Part shown: positions 33,584-45,047 of the stretch, piece after piece
Layout: each line of letters opens with the position of its first letter
Position numbering within the stretch: position 1 is the stretch's first letter
From: Naganishia liquefaciens
Lineage: Eukaryota; Basidiomycota; Tremellomycetes; Filobasidiales; Filobasidiaceae
DNA length: 64,000 nucleotides
Direction of reading: 5' to 3'
NCBI GenBank assembly: GCA_013423385.1
Contig: BLZA01000016.1
Location: forward strand, 124,001-188,000
Made by a program: the position numbers and the translations under genes
The notes under the pieces: generated by a model
The model's database searches: none
Told to the model about the DNA's origin: nothing
The model's input: only the letters and a program-made list of their open reading frames with translations

Positions 33584-36045
33584 TAAAAAGGCGATCGTCG
33601 TCGGATGCGGGGTTGGGGGGAGTGCGACGGCTGCACGACTCGCGGTTGCGGGATTCGACGTCGAGGTGTTTGAAAAGGTGTGTTGCTCTCGTCTCCCCGC
33701 TACAGGACGAGTTCACTGATAGGGACCCGTCGATCTCCTCGTTTGCCAGAATTCATTCTCGGGAGGAAGGTGTAGCTTGATACACCACGATGGATACCGA
33801 TTCGACCAGGTACGCCTCAATCTTTCCACCCCGCCGCTGGCCTCGTACTGACACGCACACCCTGAAGGGCCCCTCCCTTCTCCTCCTGCCACCCATCTTC
33901 CACGCCCTCTACTCCGACCTCGGCACGTCCCTCGAATCACACCTCGACCTGATCAAATGCGATCCCAACTATGTCGTTCATTTTCACGACGGGGAAAGCG
34001 TCGTTCTGAGTACGGATCGGGCGCAGTTGCGTGCCGAGGTCGAGCGCTTCGAGGGTGTTGAGGGTGGGGAGGCACTTGAAGGGTTTCTCACGTACGTTCA
34101 AAGGGGTTCTTTTCAACCCCCAGGCCTCCATCACTGACTGGAACCTCTCCCCTGCAGCGAATCATCTCGTCATGCAGCACTCTCATACAGTCTCGTCCTC
34201 TCAAAAACATTCACATCTTACCTCTCCCTCCTCCGACCTTCATTCCTCGTCAACGCCATCGCCTTGCATCCACACCTTCCACTATGGAACAGGGTTTCCC
34301 GGTACTTCAAGACTGAACGGTGAGGCGATGGCTTTCGGCCAAAAAAAAAAAGGAAAAAAAGAAAAAAAAAGCGTTGGAGAGCTGATCAAGGGATTTCTTG
34401 ATAGCATGCGAAGGGCATTCTCATTCGGGAGCATGTACCTCGGTTCTTCACCGTTTGATGCGCCGGGGACGTATAGCTTGTTACAGTGGACCGAGACCGT
34501 CGAGGGGATTTGGTATCCAAAGGGGGGATTCCACAAGGTAACGTTCGGCCGAGCCCATATACGACAGGGTCACTCCGCCGCGTCAGAAAATGGGAAAATC
34601 ATTTATTTTTTCTGATTATTTGTCTTGTTTCTCGTAGGTCGTTCAATCCCTTGTCGACATCGCCCGCCACCACTCGGCGAACTTTCACTTCTCCACCCCC
34701 GTCTCACACGTCAATGGCTCCACCTCGGGCACCGCCACGGGCATCACTCTCGAAGACGGAACGACCCATGATGCTGATCTCGTCGTCGTCAATGCCGACT
34801 TGGCGTGGGCGCATGGGAATCTGTTCAAAGATGTGCGGGGAGAGCAAAGGGATCCGCGGTTGACGAAGCGATTGGAGGGGAAGCCGCATTCGTACGTCCC
34901 ACGTCCATCGCGCTATTGTTCCGCGGGGTTTATCTTGTGCTGATGAATGGCCGGCTCGCGCGGGGGGATAGGTGTTCCTCGATCTCGTTTTATTGGGCAA
35001 TGGACCGAAAGCTTCCGGAATTAAAGGGTCATAATATCTTCCTCGTGCGTCTTTCCCTTGTCCCCCTTTTATCCCACGATGAACGTGCCAACACGCCTCA
35101 TTGCAGGCCGAGGAATACAAGGAATCATTCGATGATATCTTCCGAAAAAGTAGCATGCCCCGCGAACCAAGCTTTTACGTAAACGTCCCATCGAGAATGT
35201 AAGCCACGCCCTTCCCCCTCGTTGAACCCTTTCCTCGCTGACGCTGACACTCCGCAGCGACCCAACCGCTGCGCCCGAGGGCAAAGACGCACTCGTCGTC
35301 CTCGTCCCGATCGGACACATGCTCCTCGCCGACAACCGCACGCCGGAAGACTGGCGCGGTCTCGTCGCCAAGGCGCGTGCACAGGTGGTCGAAGTCATGG
35401 AGGGCAGGTTGGGCCTGAAGAGTGGGCAACTCGAGGAGATGATCGTGTGGGAGGATGTCAATACGCCGGTGACGTGTACGTTTTCTGCGGGTTCACGTTC
35501 TTTATTCCTTGGCGATGTGATGATGGGGCTGATCAAGAGGGATAGGGAAGGACAAGTTTAACCTGACCCATGGATCCATTCTCGGCATCTCGCACGACTT
35601 TTTCAACGTGCTTGCTTTCCGTGAGTCTCGCTTTCGTTGTCCTCGCCCGTCAGACGCTCAACCCCGCCTCCGCCTCCGCCCTGTAGGCCACCAAGCGCGC
35701 CATCCGTCCGTGAAAAACGCCTACTTTGTCGGCGCGAGCGTTCACCCCGGCACCGGCGTACGTGCCTCCCCCGCACCTCTACCGTACCACGAGCTAACAC
35801 CCCCTACCCCCTCCTAGGTACCCATCGCCATCGCTGGCTCCCGCTTATGCACCGAGGCTATCATGTCAGATCTCGAGCTGCCCTTGCCGGCGACATACCA
35901 CCCGGCGCCGTTCGTTCCCCAGCGCAAACTTGATGTGCGTGAGTCGCCGAGGGTGCAGGATCTCGTGGAGGATTGGGCAGCGGCGGTGCTGTGGGCGCTG
36001 TGTGGGGCCTTGGTGGCGTTGATATATGTGTGGCTGTGGAGGTAG
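33537..36045 (+). CDS. crtI: Phytoene desaturase (CrtI/Al-1/CarB type)
   Basis: This enzyme introduces the double bonds that turn phytoene into lycopene or 3,4-didehydrolycopene, using FAD at a membrane. Exon 1 starts MAEKQ, a polyglutamine run, then KKAIVVGCGVGGSATAARLA, the FAD-binding GxGxxG fold, and DVEVFEK. Splicing gives NSFSGGRCSLIHHDGYRFDQ and GPSLLLLPPIF, the CrtI signature. Further exons carry FSFGSMYLGSSPFDAPGTYS, GIWYPKGGFHKVVQSLVDIA, FYVNVPSRIDPTAAPEGKDA and FVGASVHPGTGVPIAIAGSR, the C-terminal bacterial-type phytoene-dehydrogenase motif. A hydrophobic tail (AAVLWALCGALVALIYVWLW) anchors it. The CAG tract (33543-33581) encodes the Gln run. No phytoene synthase/cyclase gene is in the window. 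Confidence 0.92.
33543..33581 (+). repeat. CAG microsatellite in the coding N-terminus of phytoene desaturase
   Basis: About a dozen uninterrupted CAG codons encode a polyglutamine run directly between the start peptide MAEK and the FAD-binding strand. Uninterrupted triplets suggest recent, unstable length. Confidence 0.9.
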
Positions 36046-36398
36046 GAATGTGGCGGGGTGGTCGATAGATTAGACTGTTCGAGTGGGTTACCTGTGTTAA
36101 TATAATCGCTTGGTCACGTGGATCGAGGTGTGCGTCTCAGAGTGTGGCTTGCGCGTAGGACTCATAGGTGGCGTGCCGCGATGGACGGGTTTACTGGATG
36201 TCGGCCCAAAGACGGAATAACGTACACCTCCTTTAGAGCGACCCTCTGCTGAGATACGACTCCTTTGTGGTGTGGCCCCCTATCGCGACATCGAGTAGAT
36301 TGCGTGCGCGGGAAAGGTATTGAGTATATGAGGAGGAGCGCGGCAATCACGCGGCATGGATAACTCCTGACAAGGTCGCCTGCAATCTCATCATCGCC
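36046..36398. other. Intergenic region
   Basis: About 350 bases between phytoene desaturase and the next same-strand gene. A TATA-like gagtatatgag lies near 36312, about 85 bases before the next ATG. No coding frame or repeat is supported. Confidence 0.4.
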
Positions 36399-37037
36399 AT
36401 GCATCTCAACGTCAGCCATACCGGAGCTTTACGCATCGATGGGAAACCCTGGGAGCCGAACGGCAGAAGCGTGCTGGAGCTGCAATGTCTAGTCAACAGG
36501 CTCTCGGACGCACACCAGGCTGCGCTCCTCAAATATCAATCTTTTGACGCGGATCGCGCCTCCAGGAAGTCCGAAAAGAATTGCAAAGCTGATCATCGGT
36601 CAAAATCGAAAGTTGCCTCTGGGGAAACTCTATGCCTTTGCCCGAATGCTTGTGCATACTGTGAGCAGACGAGATGGTGGTTCAAGGCTTGGGAACTCAA
36701 GAACCAGCATATACACGCGAGGGTCGCATTGCAACAGGCTCAGCAGGAGAATCGACTTGCCGGACGGGGTGGAATTGGTGGGAATGAAGGGGAGTCAAAA
36801 GCGTCATCCCGCGCGGGCAACATGGGAGAGACGATTATAAAAATAGGGGGTTTTGGAATCTCTTCAGATGCCCAAAGTATCTACAGCTCAAAATCAGCGG
36901 CTGCCGGCTCTGAAAGCAGTGATTGGTCTGGTCGAGGATCGAGTGATGGCTTGATTCCTGCATCGCACATTCACACGTGCAAGCCATTCCTTCAACGTGT
37001 CAAGAGTACCCTCGGCAGCCTCAGGTCATTCTCATAG
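36399..37037 (+). CDS. Hypothetical protein, single exon, 212 residues
   Basis: This starts MHLNVSHTGALRIDGKPWEP and contains VLELQCLVNRLSDAHQAALL. A small Cys cluster (CLCPNACAYCEQ) then leads into RWWFKAWELKNQHIHARVAL. The C-terminal half is Gly/Ser-rich and ends with an amphipathic FLQRVKSTLGSLRSFS. There is no intron, signal peptide or membrane segment. A TATA-like site lies about 85 bases upstream. I do not recognise the family. The Cys cluster could bind a metal but is too short to be called a zinc finger. The low-complexity second half and lack of introns make it less certain than its neighbours. Confidence 0.5.
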   Translation: MHLNVSHTGALRIDGKPWEPNGRSVLELQCLVNRLSDAHQAALLKYQSFDADRASRKSEKNCKADHRSKSKVASGETLCLCPNACAYCEQTRWWFKAWELKNQHIHARVALQQAQQENRLAGRGGIGGNEGESKASSRAGNMGETIIKIGGFGISSDAQSIYSSKSAAAGSESSDWSGRGSSDGLIPASHIHTCKPFLQRVKSTLGSLRSFS

Positions 37038-37594
37038 CCAGTTTTCGTGTATCCTCAGAGGGAAATGCTAAATCTCGACTAGAATTAAAGAGCGAATGGT
37101 TGCAGTTCGAAGGATGATCGCATGCTTGGATTGGTCCAGCAGAGGGAGAGGAGAAGATCTGATGATAGTATATAGACAATGCAGAATGGTCCCCGACGTG
37201 GACATGAGTTCTCATCTCTCACCTTCAATACGTCTCGTGAGAAAACCTCATTAATGCCTTCTTCGTCTCTACTCAATGGTCAGCACTCTTTCGTTGTTTA
37301 GTTTCCCACCGATTGCCGTCTTTGAGGTTCAGACAACGGTTTTGCACATGAATTCAAGATTACCTTTGAGATACATAGTCGGTACACGGTACAAGTGGAA
37401 CAACAACTTTAGGGACCGCCTGTTCTCAAGCGCTCTCGGTGTTGACGAGAGCTTACAAGCCAACTCCTTCGACATTCTTGGCTTGCATCCAAATGTACGC
37501 TTATCGACTCTTGGATTTCGTCCCGATTCTCGGGGGGCTGAGCCAATGCTTTCTCTGCTTGCCTCGCCGCGGGCCCTCAGACGACTTGTTCCTG
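37038..37594. other. Convergent intergenic region
   Basis: The two hypothetical genes end facing each other, so this holds two 3' UTRs. Open frames of 60-115 codons occur but show no domain or splice support. Confidence 0.35.
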
Positions 37595-38855
37595 CTATCT
37601 TGCTTTGCAGATTCGTCCTGTGAATACAGTGTCTGTAGAGGAAATTGGGGGAAGAGACGTTCTCCCGTTCCATCCCGCCCCCGCGTAGCCCATGGATCCT
37701 GTAGAAGGGTCAGCCAGGTATCTGGGAAACGCCAAAGCACCAACCCGGTAGAATGCACACTTGGCCGCATGCTGATACCAGCGAAATGTCCTGTATTGTT
37801 TGAACTTCGACGTGCCCCGGACATTACCATGCGCAATGCTGAGCAGGCATGTGTTGGGATTTTTCGCCGCTTTTGCGACGTGGCACCAGCACGAGTATCG
37901 TTCTTGATCATAGCCCGCGATAATGCGCTTCTCTAGTAAATCGGCAAAGAATTCCTCGCCGGTTTTCGTGAGGTCGATAGCTGGCAGGTGGCGTGAATAG
38001 TTCTCCAGAGCAGACGAATGGGACTTGAAAGCTGTCTTGGGCGATTCATTGGTGTTGACGGCATCCGGTTTGGGAGATGCGAATGGAGTAGATGAAGCGC
38101 CTCTTGCAGAATCGTTATCCGAGCGTTGTAGAGACTCCTGTCGACGCGTACGGTGATCGTCTCCTGACGTCGATGGTATGACGACTTCAAATCCGCCCCT
38201 GTCATCTTCCGCCTCGAACTCCTGCGCAATCCGTCAGCTCTGATGTGCCCTAGAAAACCGGAACCTACCGCCTCATCCTCCGAGCCCTGCTCTTCCAGCC
38301 CATGTCTCAGCTGATCCACCAATTCCTCCAATTCCACAACTCTTTCGGCCAATATCCGGTTGGCCGTTTGCAGTCCTTTGATCTCCCGTTGAACTTCCGG
38401 GGACCACGCCGCAGTGCTGTGATTGACAGGTGTGTCGCCCTGCGCGCGGGACATGCCGAGTGGCGATCGAACCGTGTGGGATTTGCGGGATCGCTGAGGT
38501 CCACGAGCGATGTCTGAGAGAAAGGAGGTGCTGTCAGCAACAAGCTCCCTCGAATGCTTGGACAAGTCGTCTCAAGATACCTCGGTTCCGTTCAATCAGC
38601 GTTTAGCAAGGACCTGACCATATGCTGAACGTCTTGTATACACGCCGTAACAGAGGTAGTCATCAAGAGAAGAGAGGGGAAAAGCGAAGGCATAGCAGAT
38701 AGAGTTCCAATGGCATCGTCTGCCGCGTGATGGAGCACAATAACCCCGTCCTCATCAACAAAGGGCCGGTTGTCGGAATTCGACTGATTGATGAATTGAT
38801 GGAAGGATGCCTTTTTGCTCCCGAAACCTGAAACGCGGTTATTCACTCGATACAT
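37595..38855 (-). CDS. Hypothetical coiled-coil protein; 5' exon uncertain
   Basis: The best-supported part is an exon with a clear coiled coil (REIKGLQTANRILAERVVEL, EELVDQLRHGLEEQGSEDEA). It splices across a ~60-base intron (GTAGGT...CGCAG) to EFEAEDDRGGFEVVIPSTSG. From there the frame stays open for over 200 codons through FFADLLEKRIIAGYDQERYS, CWCHVAKAAKNPNTCLLSIA and FRWYQHAAKCAFYRVGALAF to TAG at 37595-37597. That last exon lacks an early Met, so it is easy to miss. A candidate 5' exon at 38855 (MYRVNNRVSGFGSKKASFHQ) precedes it, but its splice into the coiled-coil frame is not resolved. I do not recognise the family; the Trp/Cys/Tyr-rich C-terminal block is the part most likely to be conserved. 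Confidence 0.5.
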
Positions 38856-38901
38856 TCAGCGCTCGTTATTGTTATCGTTATACAACTAACTAAAATGTCC
38901 A

Positions 38902-41702
38902 TCATCGTCCGTCTGTGAGCGCTTCCAAGTGCTCTTTCCGCCGTCTATCCAGCTCTGTCGATGTTATACTACTCTTAAACTGCTCCTGTAACTGCGATGT
39001 TTCATCAGCTCAGACCTCCCAGGGTCCTGATGACATACCAGTACCAACTTGTCTGCCGTCCAGAGCCTCTCTGTGATGGTGTTGAGGTATTCAAACAGCT
39101 CTCCCACATTGTCGCACCCCAGTATCCCCTGTTCCCCCAATTTCAGAATGGCGATCACCGTACATGGTATCACCTGTAGAGCGATCAGCCACGAGTCATT
39201 CCGCGCACGGGGACCACTCACATCTCGACCCTCGACCATGAAGCAATCCCATATGCGCAGCAACGTCTCGATTGGCAAACAATTCGCAAACAAGCTGAGG
39301 ATCCAGCCAAAGGTGATCGCTGACAACTCGACGCCGAGGTCCTGCAGATGAGCCGCAACCTCTGGCAGCAGGCTTTCTACGAGATCTCCAATCACGGCCT
39401 GTTCAATCATGCTCCCCTGCAGGGACGACGTGAACCAATCGTCAGGCAGCATATTCTTGATGATGCTGACAAACGTCCAGTATGCCTGTTCCTCGTCATC
39501 ATACGTGAGCAGCAGTGTCGCAGCAATGAGGTTCATCCCTTGGCAGTAACCTACGCGAATCAGCGAGCGAGAACACGCGAGCGGAAACGGCCACCTACCG
39601 ATCTGCGGATCCCGCCACGCGTACGCTGATAAACACCTCCGCAACTTTTCACACCCGACTCCATCCCCGCCGAAAAATACGTTTGTCGGAAACGTCCGTT
39701 TCACATCCTTTTCAATCTCGACCAACGTTGGATGCTCGTCACCCTGATGCACCGCCAGAATCTCTTGGTATTCTCCCGGCGTGAATGCCTCTTTTGCGCC
39801 CGAACATTCCGCCCAGACGGATGCACGCAGGGCGATGGGAATCCCCATGGTATGCACGAGGTGGATGAACCGTTTCATCAGGTCGCGGCCGATCTTGCCG
39901 TCGCCGAGGTTGGCGACGCCAATGACGTCCTCAAATTGTCCAGCGACGCTGGGAAGCTTTTGACGACGGTATTTCAGAAACTGATGCCATTTCTTCATAC
40001 GTTCCTGCTCCTGCTTGTCGTGCATTTCCGCCAACTGCCCAAGCAGCGAAGCGAGCGGTTTCCGGTACTTGGACGCAAGTTGATCGAGCTTTGCTTTACG
40101 TAGGCGTATACTCCCGGCGGGAACTGTCGCCACTTGCTCTGCCGACGAAAGCGTGGGCTTTCCGGGGGACGGACTGAATGTCGCGATCGTGGCCGACCGA
40201 TGCCGGCCAACCGTCACTTTTCCCGGCGTCGTCGTCAGAGAATGCTGCATCGAGATCGCCTCCTCTGGCTCCTCTACATCCGCCATTCCCTGTTGTAGAT
40301 CCAACAGCATCTGCACGTATTTCAAGTGATAGACAAACCCGTACCGGTCAATGTACGGCTCCAATTCCGAGACTTCGCCGAATCGTGATGATTTACTCGG
40401 GAGGTGGACATCGTTGGGCAGGAAATCATCTGCGGTAGCCCGTCGAACGAGCATCGGCGGTGGACGCTCCGAGGGATCCATCATGGGTTCCATCTGCACG
40501 GCATGCAGAGGAGCCGGCCCCGGGCTGGGTGATTTCGGGGTACTATTGCTGCCGATGGTGGTGGTCGTACGGCTTCTTCGACGACCGGTATCGAGTGCGC
40601 TTGCAATGCTCGACGATCGGGTTCCGCGTGTCGGCGTAGCGTTTTCCTCAACGGGGATGGAAGAGAGCGTCCGGAGCAATGCCTTTCGAGCGCCACCTTC
40701 AGGCCGTTTGTCGTCATCCTTGCCGGAACCACGACGCGTCCGGACACCGACGCCTTCCCGCTTCGCACGTTCTACCAGCTCCTGCGCCATCCTTTCAACT
40801 CGGGAGCGGTGATCATGACCGACGAGCAATCCGCCCCCTTTCGGGCGGATAATCGACGTGGGATCCGCCGTGAGGATTCTCGTCGCATGAACAATGGCGC
40901 GAAAGGAAGGCGTGCTCCCGCCATCGCCGTACCGGAAAGAACCATCCTCTGCGGGCTGATCTCCAAATGTCCGCGCGTGGGCTGGATCTGTATGTGAAGC
41001 AACGATGGGCGCCGTGGCAGCCGGTTCAAAGATGATTTCATTGCGCTTGACGGATCCGGAACGGGAACGACTCGCGGGATCCTCCTTGACGGGCTTGGCT
41101 GGGCCCCAGAAGTTGAAGCCTGTCCAGCTCGCACGACTACTCCTCCGCTTGTGTGTTTTTTCCGCTACGAGAAGATCTGGACCAAGTGTCAGCTCCGCAC
41201 CCGGAAGGGAAACCACCAGACATCCACGTACCGGTATTCGGCTTGCGCACCATAATCCTCGATCCACCCTCCCGCGCATCATCCGGCCCCGTCCCCGTCG
41301 TCTTGATACTCGGCGTCCGTGACGCACGTTCCACCGCTTCAGCGGAAGATTTACGCGTCGGCGTCGGCGTCGGCGTCGGCGTCAGCGATGTCTCTGCGAT
41401 ATTCGTCGCAAGGGCTTCCTCGAGTCGTTCCCTGACCGACATGGATTGCTTGTATCGGAATCATCAGACCGCCAGTTCCTTGCAAAGAGAGGCAAGATGC
41501 AGGCTTCTCTCACCTGATCAAGACGCCGTCGCCCAGGGTCCCGCCATAACCGCTCCAAACTCTGCGCCGTTCCATCATCCTCTCGATCTCGGCCCGACGA
41601 CAACAGCCGACTCTCACCGCGCGGTGGACTCGGCGGGAACAGCGGCTCCTTGGCGTCCGTCTCCCGCGCGCCAGTCTCCGGGTCATCGTCTCCGTCGTGC
41701 AT
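38902..41702 (-). CDS. TBC-domain Rab GTPase-activating protein
   Basis: This protein stimulates GTP hydrolysis by Rab GTPases in membrane traffic. The first ~500 residues (from MHDGDDDPETGARETDAKEP) are disordered, Ser/Thr/Pro/Arg-rich, with a TPTPTPTPT run. A conserved lead-in follows (ELEPYIDRYGFVYHLKYVQM, KLDQLASKYRKPLASLLGQL). The TBC domain has GIPIALRASVWAECSGA, the arginine finger IEKDVKRTFP, and the glutamine finger YCQGMNLIAATLLL after an intron. ITFGWILSLFANCLP and LLRIWDCFMVEG follow, and the C-terminus continues to ELDRRRKEHLEALTDGR. Both catalytic fingers are intact, so GAP activity is expected. At least seven exons are present. The stop is TGA at 38902-38904. The TBC part spans residues ~540-800. 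The Rab target cannot be inferred. Confidence 0.88.
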
Positions 41703-41898
41703 GACATGTGCGGTGGGGCGAGGATGGGATGCTCGACGGAGAAGCAAGGCAGGAAGCCGACGGGCGATCAAATGAATGTCGACTCGTCCGTCACTATGGG
41801 ATCCCGCGCGACTCGGGTGATTTGCATCCGCGAGACATGAGTCGTCAGCAGAGAGTGGGCATTATCATACAACAACAGGTGCAGGTGGGTCCAACTCG

Positions 41899-44247
41899 TC
41901 ATCTGGCTACCGATCCCGCCCAATACGACGCGCCCGTCTGCCCCTCCCGCATCCCCGTATACGCCTCCTCATCAGGTCTCCACACCCGACTCGAATAATC
42001 ATCCGAGCCCGTCGCAATCTGCCAAGGAGAAGCCGGATCAGCCAAAACGCTCGAGCACATCTCCCCCCCTCCCCCCCCCCTTCCCCGCCGCGCAAAACCC
42101 ACCTGATCAGCCGCCCAATCAATCGCCCCAACCTGCCTCGTATGCCCACCAAATCCACACTCGACGCCCTGCACGGCATTCACCGCCTCCCCGCCCGGCG
42201 CATCCCATCGTCCCAAGAAATCCCGCTCGATCCCCCACATCGCAAACCGTCCGGCCGTCGTCCCGCACGCTAGATAACCTTCACAGGGAGAAACGGCAAG
42301 CTTGAGGTAAAACGAGCTCGTCGTCATGTTGGGATGGGTATAGAATGTTGGCAGTGCGAGTCGAGGCGAAGCGATAGCATGGGAATGGATCCGGGCATCG
42401 TTGCACATGGCGTAGACTTTGCCCTGGGCTTCAATGAGGGAGATGATCCCGCGACTACGTCGACCCCGGTCGGCGGTCCGGTCGAGCGTCTCGCTTGCGG
42501 CTTCCGATACAAAGATCCGACGCGGCGACGCGAGTTGCGCACGGATGTCCCAAAACTTGACGACGCTGGATGATTTAAAAAAAAAGTCAGTACGAGACAG
42601 CCATCGCTCGGTCAATCTGGTGCGTACCCATCAGCTGATCCACCCGAGGCGATCAGATTTCTATCCGTCTTCAAGGCTAATAAACTGGTCACTGACCGTA
42701 CAGCACTCCTCTACTACATCATCAGCTCCGAGAACACCTCGAGGACCAACGCACCGCGACTCACCGCCGACGGCTTCTTGCCATAATTCTCGCCGTGCGC
42801 ATTCCTGATCGACATTACGGGTGCAATCCTCTGCTGATCCCAAATCCCGGCATTGCCGACCCGTGCACGCTGATACCGATGCAATTCGATCCCCAAATCA
42901 TCGTGCCAACTCCCCGCAGTCCGTAAATCAAAGATCAAGATGCTCCCGTCCCGTCCGGCCGTCAACACGGTGTCTTACAGACCATCAGCATCTCATTGCA
43001 CGACCTCTGTCGTCAGCTCACTCACTCTGATCATACCACGCACACGTCTTCAAGCTACTCGTATGCCCTTGCAACAACGCCTCTCGTACAACCTCACCTT
43101 CCCGCAACCGATTCACCGCGCCATGCTGGTCCCCACTCGCCGTCAAGAGTCGTTCGTCGCTCGCATCCCATTGCACGTCGAACACTGCGTTCTGATGCGG
43201 GAACAGCTGCCATGAGGTCGTTCCCGGTACGGCGGACCGATGGTGCGTGGCGCCGTACCGCGTGTCGATGAGTTTGACGGTGCCGGATTCGGTGGCGAGT
43301 GCCAAGAGTTTCGGGCCTTGATTTGATGCCCGTTTGGCAGCTGTATGAATGTCAGCACATGTGCGAAAAGCGGGGATCGGGGAATGCTCACCGTGGGAAT
43401 AGGAACACGCATAGACGGGACTCCAGTCACGGATCCGGAATCCATTGTGTTCCGGATTCGGTTCGACATGAATGACATCCTCGTGAATGTGACTCGAAAA
43501 AGACCGCATGTACCGTGTCCGTGTGGCAGGCAAGGTATCCACAAGCTCCGAACCGTCCATCGTTGCATGTCGAACGAATCCCTTCCCCGGGGCAAGTCCG
43601 CGTGTTAGACCGGCACCCCTCGAACGGCCCATTACCGCACGCGCGTTCCGCTGTCTCCACGCTGCAAAACGTCGTTCCCTTTGTTCGGCTGTCTCGGCCT
43701 CGGTAGAATCGGCAGAGCTGTCCGTAGAAGGGTGGACGACGGGATCCGCACGTTCTCCCGATATTACGACCTTGCGTATTCCCGAACGCTGCGACGCCTG
43801 TCTCGTCATCCGACAAAGCGCCATATACCCCTCGAAACTCGATCGTTCCTTGTCCGCTTTGTCCTCCTTCTCAAACTGCACTCTGTCTCCATCACTGGAT
43901 CCCCCATTTGGCGGGGCCACCTCTGCCAACGGCTGTCGTTTCCCGAGTCCAAGAAGATCATACACCCTTTCCGCTGCTGGTGAGGGCGTACACAGGTCAA
44001 TCATCACGGCCGAGCCACGTCTTGTCGGCGTCTGTGGCGCTTGATGCGTGGTGGCGGCAAATATCTTGCGTTTTGTGCCGCGTGGTGGGTCCGGTGATGC
44101 GGCTGGCGCAGGGGAAGTGGCGGGAGCAGTGAGGGGGCTGCTGAATAGTTGCATCGGGGTCGCCGAGGACCGTGGCGATGCCAAATCCGGGAAGCTGCTC
44201 AAGGCGTTGGAGTGCCTCGCGGATTGATGCACCGCCATGCTGTTCAT
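41899..44247 (-). CDS. WD40-repeat protein, Cdt2/DTL-like CRL4 substrate receptor
   Basis: A disordered N-terminus of about 250 residues (MNSMAVHQSARHSNALSSFP) precedes WD40 repeats. These include LLALATESGTVKLIDTRYGA, VFDVQWDASDERLLTASGDQ, TVLTAGRDGSILIFDLRTAG, GVVKFWDIRAQLASP, RGIISLIEAQGKVYAMCNDA, SSFYLKLAVSPCEGYLACGT and IATGSDDYSSRVWRPDEEAY. The order, with the RGI..L...G...YA.C.D and SSFY.K...SP patterns, fits Cdt2/DTL. That protein presents PCNA-bound Cdt1 and other factors to the CUL4-DDB1 ubiquitin ligase in S phase. A G-rich intron (around 42060-42110) separates VGAIDWAADQ from IATGSDD. The stop is TGA at 41899-41901. The general WD40 call is firm; the Cdt2 assignment is a family-pattern inference. 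Without DDB1-box or PIP-degron evidence, another WD40 protein is possible. Confidence 0.75.
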
Positions 44248-45047
44248 GATACTTGGTGACTATGGGTGTCCTCGACGCACGCAGACTGAAGACGACGACT
44301 GACGGGGTTGACAGCATCCAAGATGAGTGAGTAATTCAGAGGCAACAAGGCGTTTGATCGGGACGCGCCGTGCGGAATCAAACAACGCGTCGAGGGACGC
44401 GTCTGCCTCGCGCGTCGGACGTGATGGCACACATGAAGCAGAGATGAGCGTCACATGCAGGGGGCTATCAACGGTTTAGAAGACAACAACCACTTCTCCG
44501 TGGAAATGTACAGCACATCTCAGCCCCATCACGGACTCGGCAAGGATACGTCTCGCTACGATTCTGCCTGACGTCATTGTTGGGTACTCCTTTTATTCTC
44601 GTCATCTATTCAAGAGCAGTGTAGGGCCGACGGGGATTTGTGCAAAGGATTTTGGATACCGACTTTCCCTTCATCCTAAGGGATTGTGTTTCTCCTCATT
44701 ATCACGTCATAGAGTCAGGAGTAGCACTCTCCAGTTCCGCTCTGTTCGGGACTCGATTTGACAAAGCTTTTTTCCAGATATTCCTTTGAACGGCGAGTAT
44801 ATTCAACTACGTGTGGCGGTGAACGTATGCAGGAGGCTATACTCCATTGCTATGATTGGCGCAAAGCGAGGCAGAATTCGTGCCGATGAGCATAGCCCAG
44901 AAGTGACTCCCTTGTCGCTGACATTGAATACTTGCTAACGGATACCGACGTACGTCAGCTGACTGGATTAACAAGAGGGAAAGGAGCGCCTGCACCCATC
45001 CTCCAAGAACGACACATGTGTATATATGAAAGTCCAATTGTCGCAGC
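44248..45047. promoter_or_regulatory. Divergent intergenic region, Cdt2-like / small unknown gene
   Basis: About 800 bases, AT-richer than the flanking genes. A strong TATATA (gtgtatatatgaa) at 45019-45026 lies only about 25 bases before the ATG of the unknown gene, which implies a very short leader. No other gene is supported. Confidence 0.5.
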
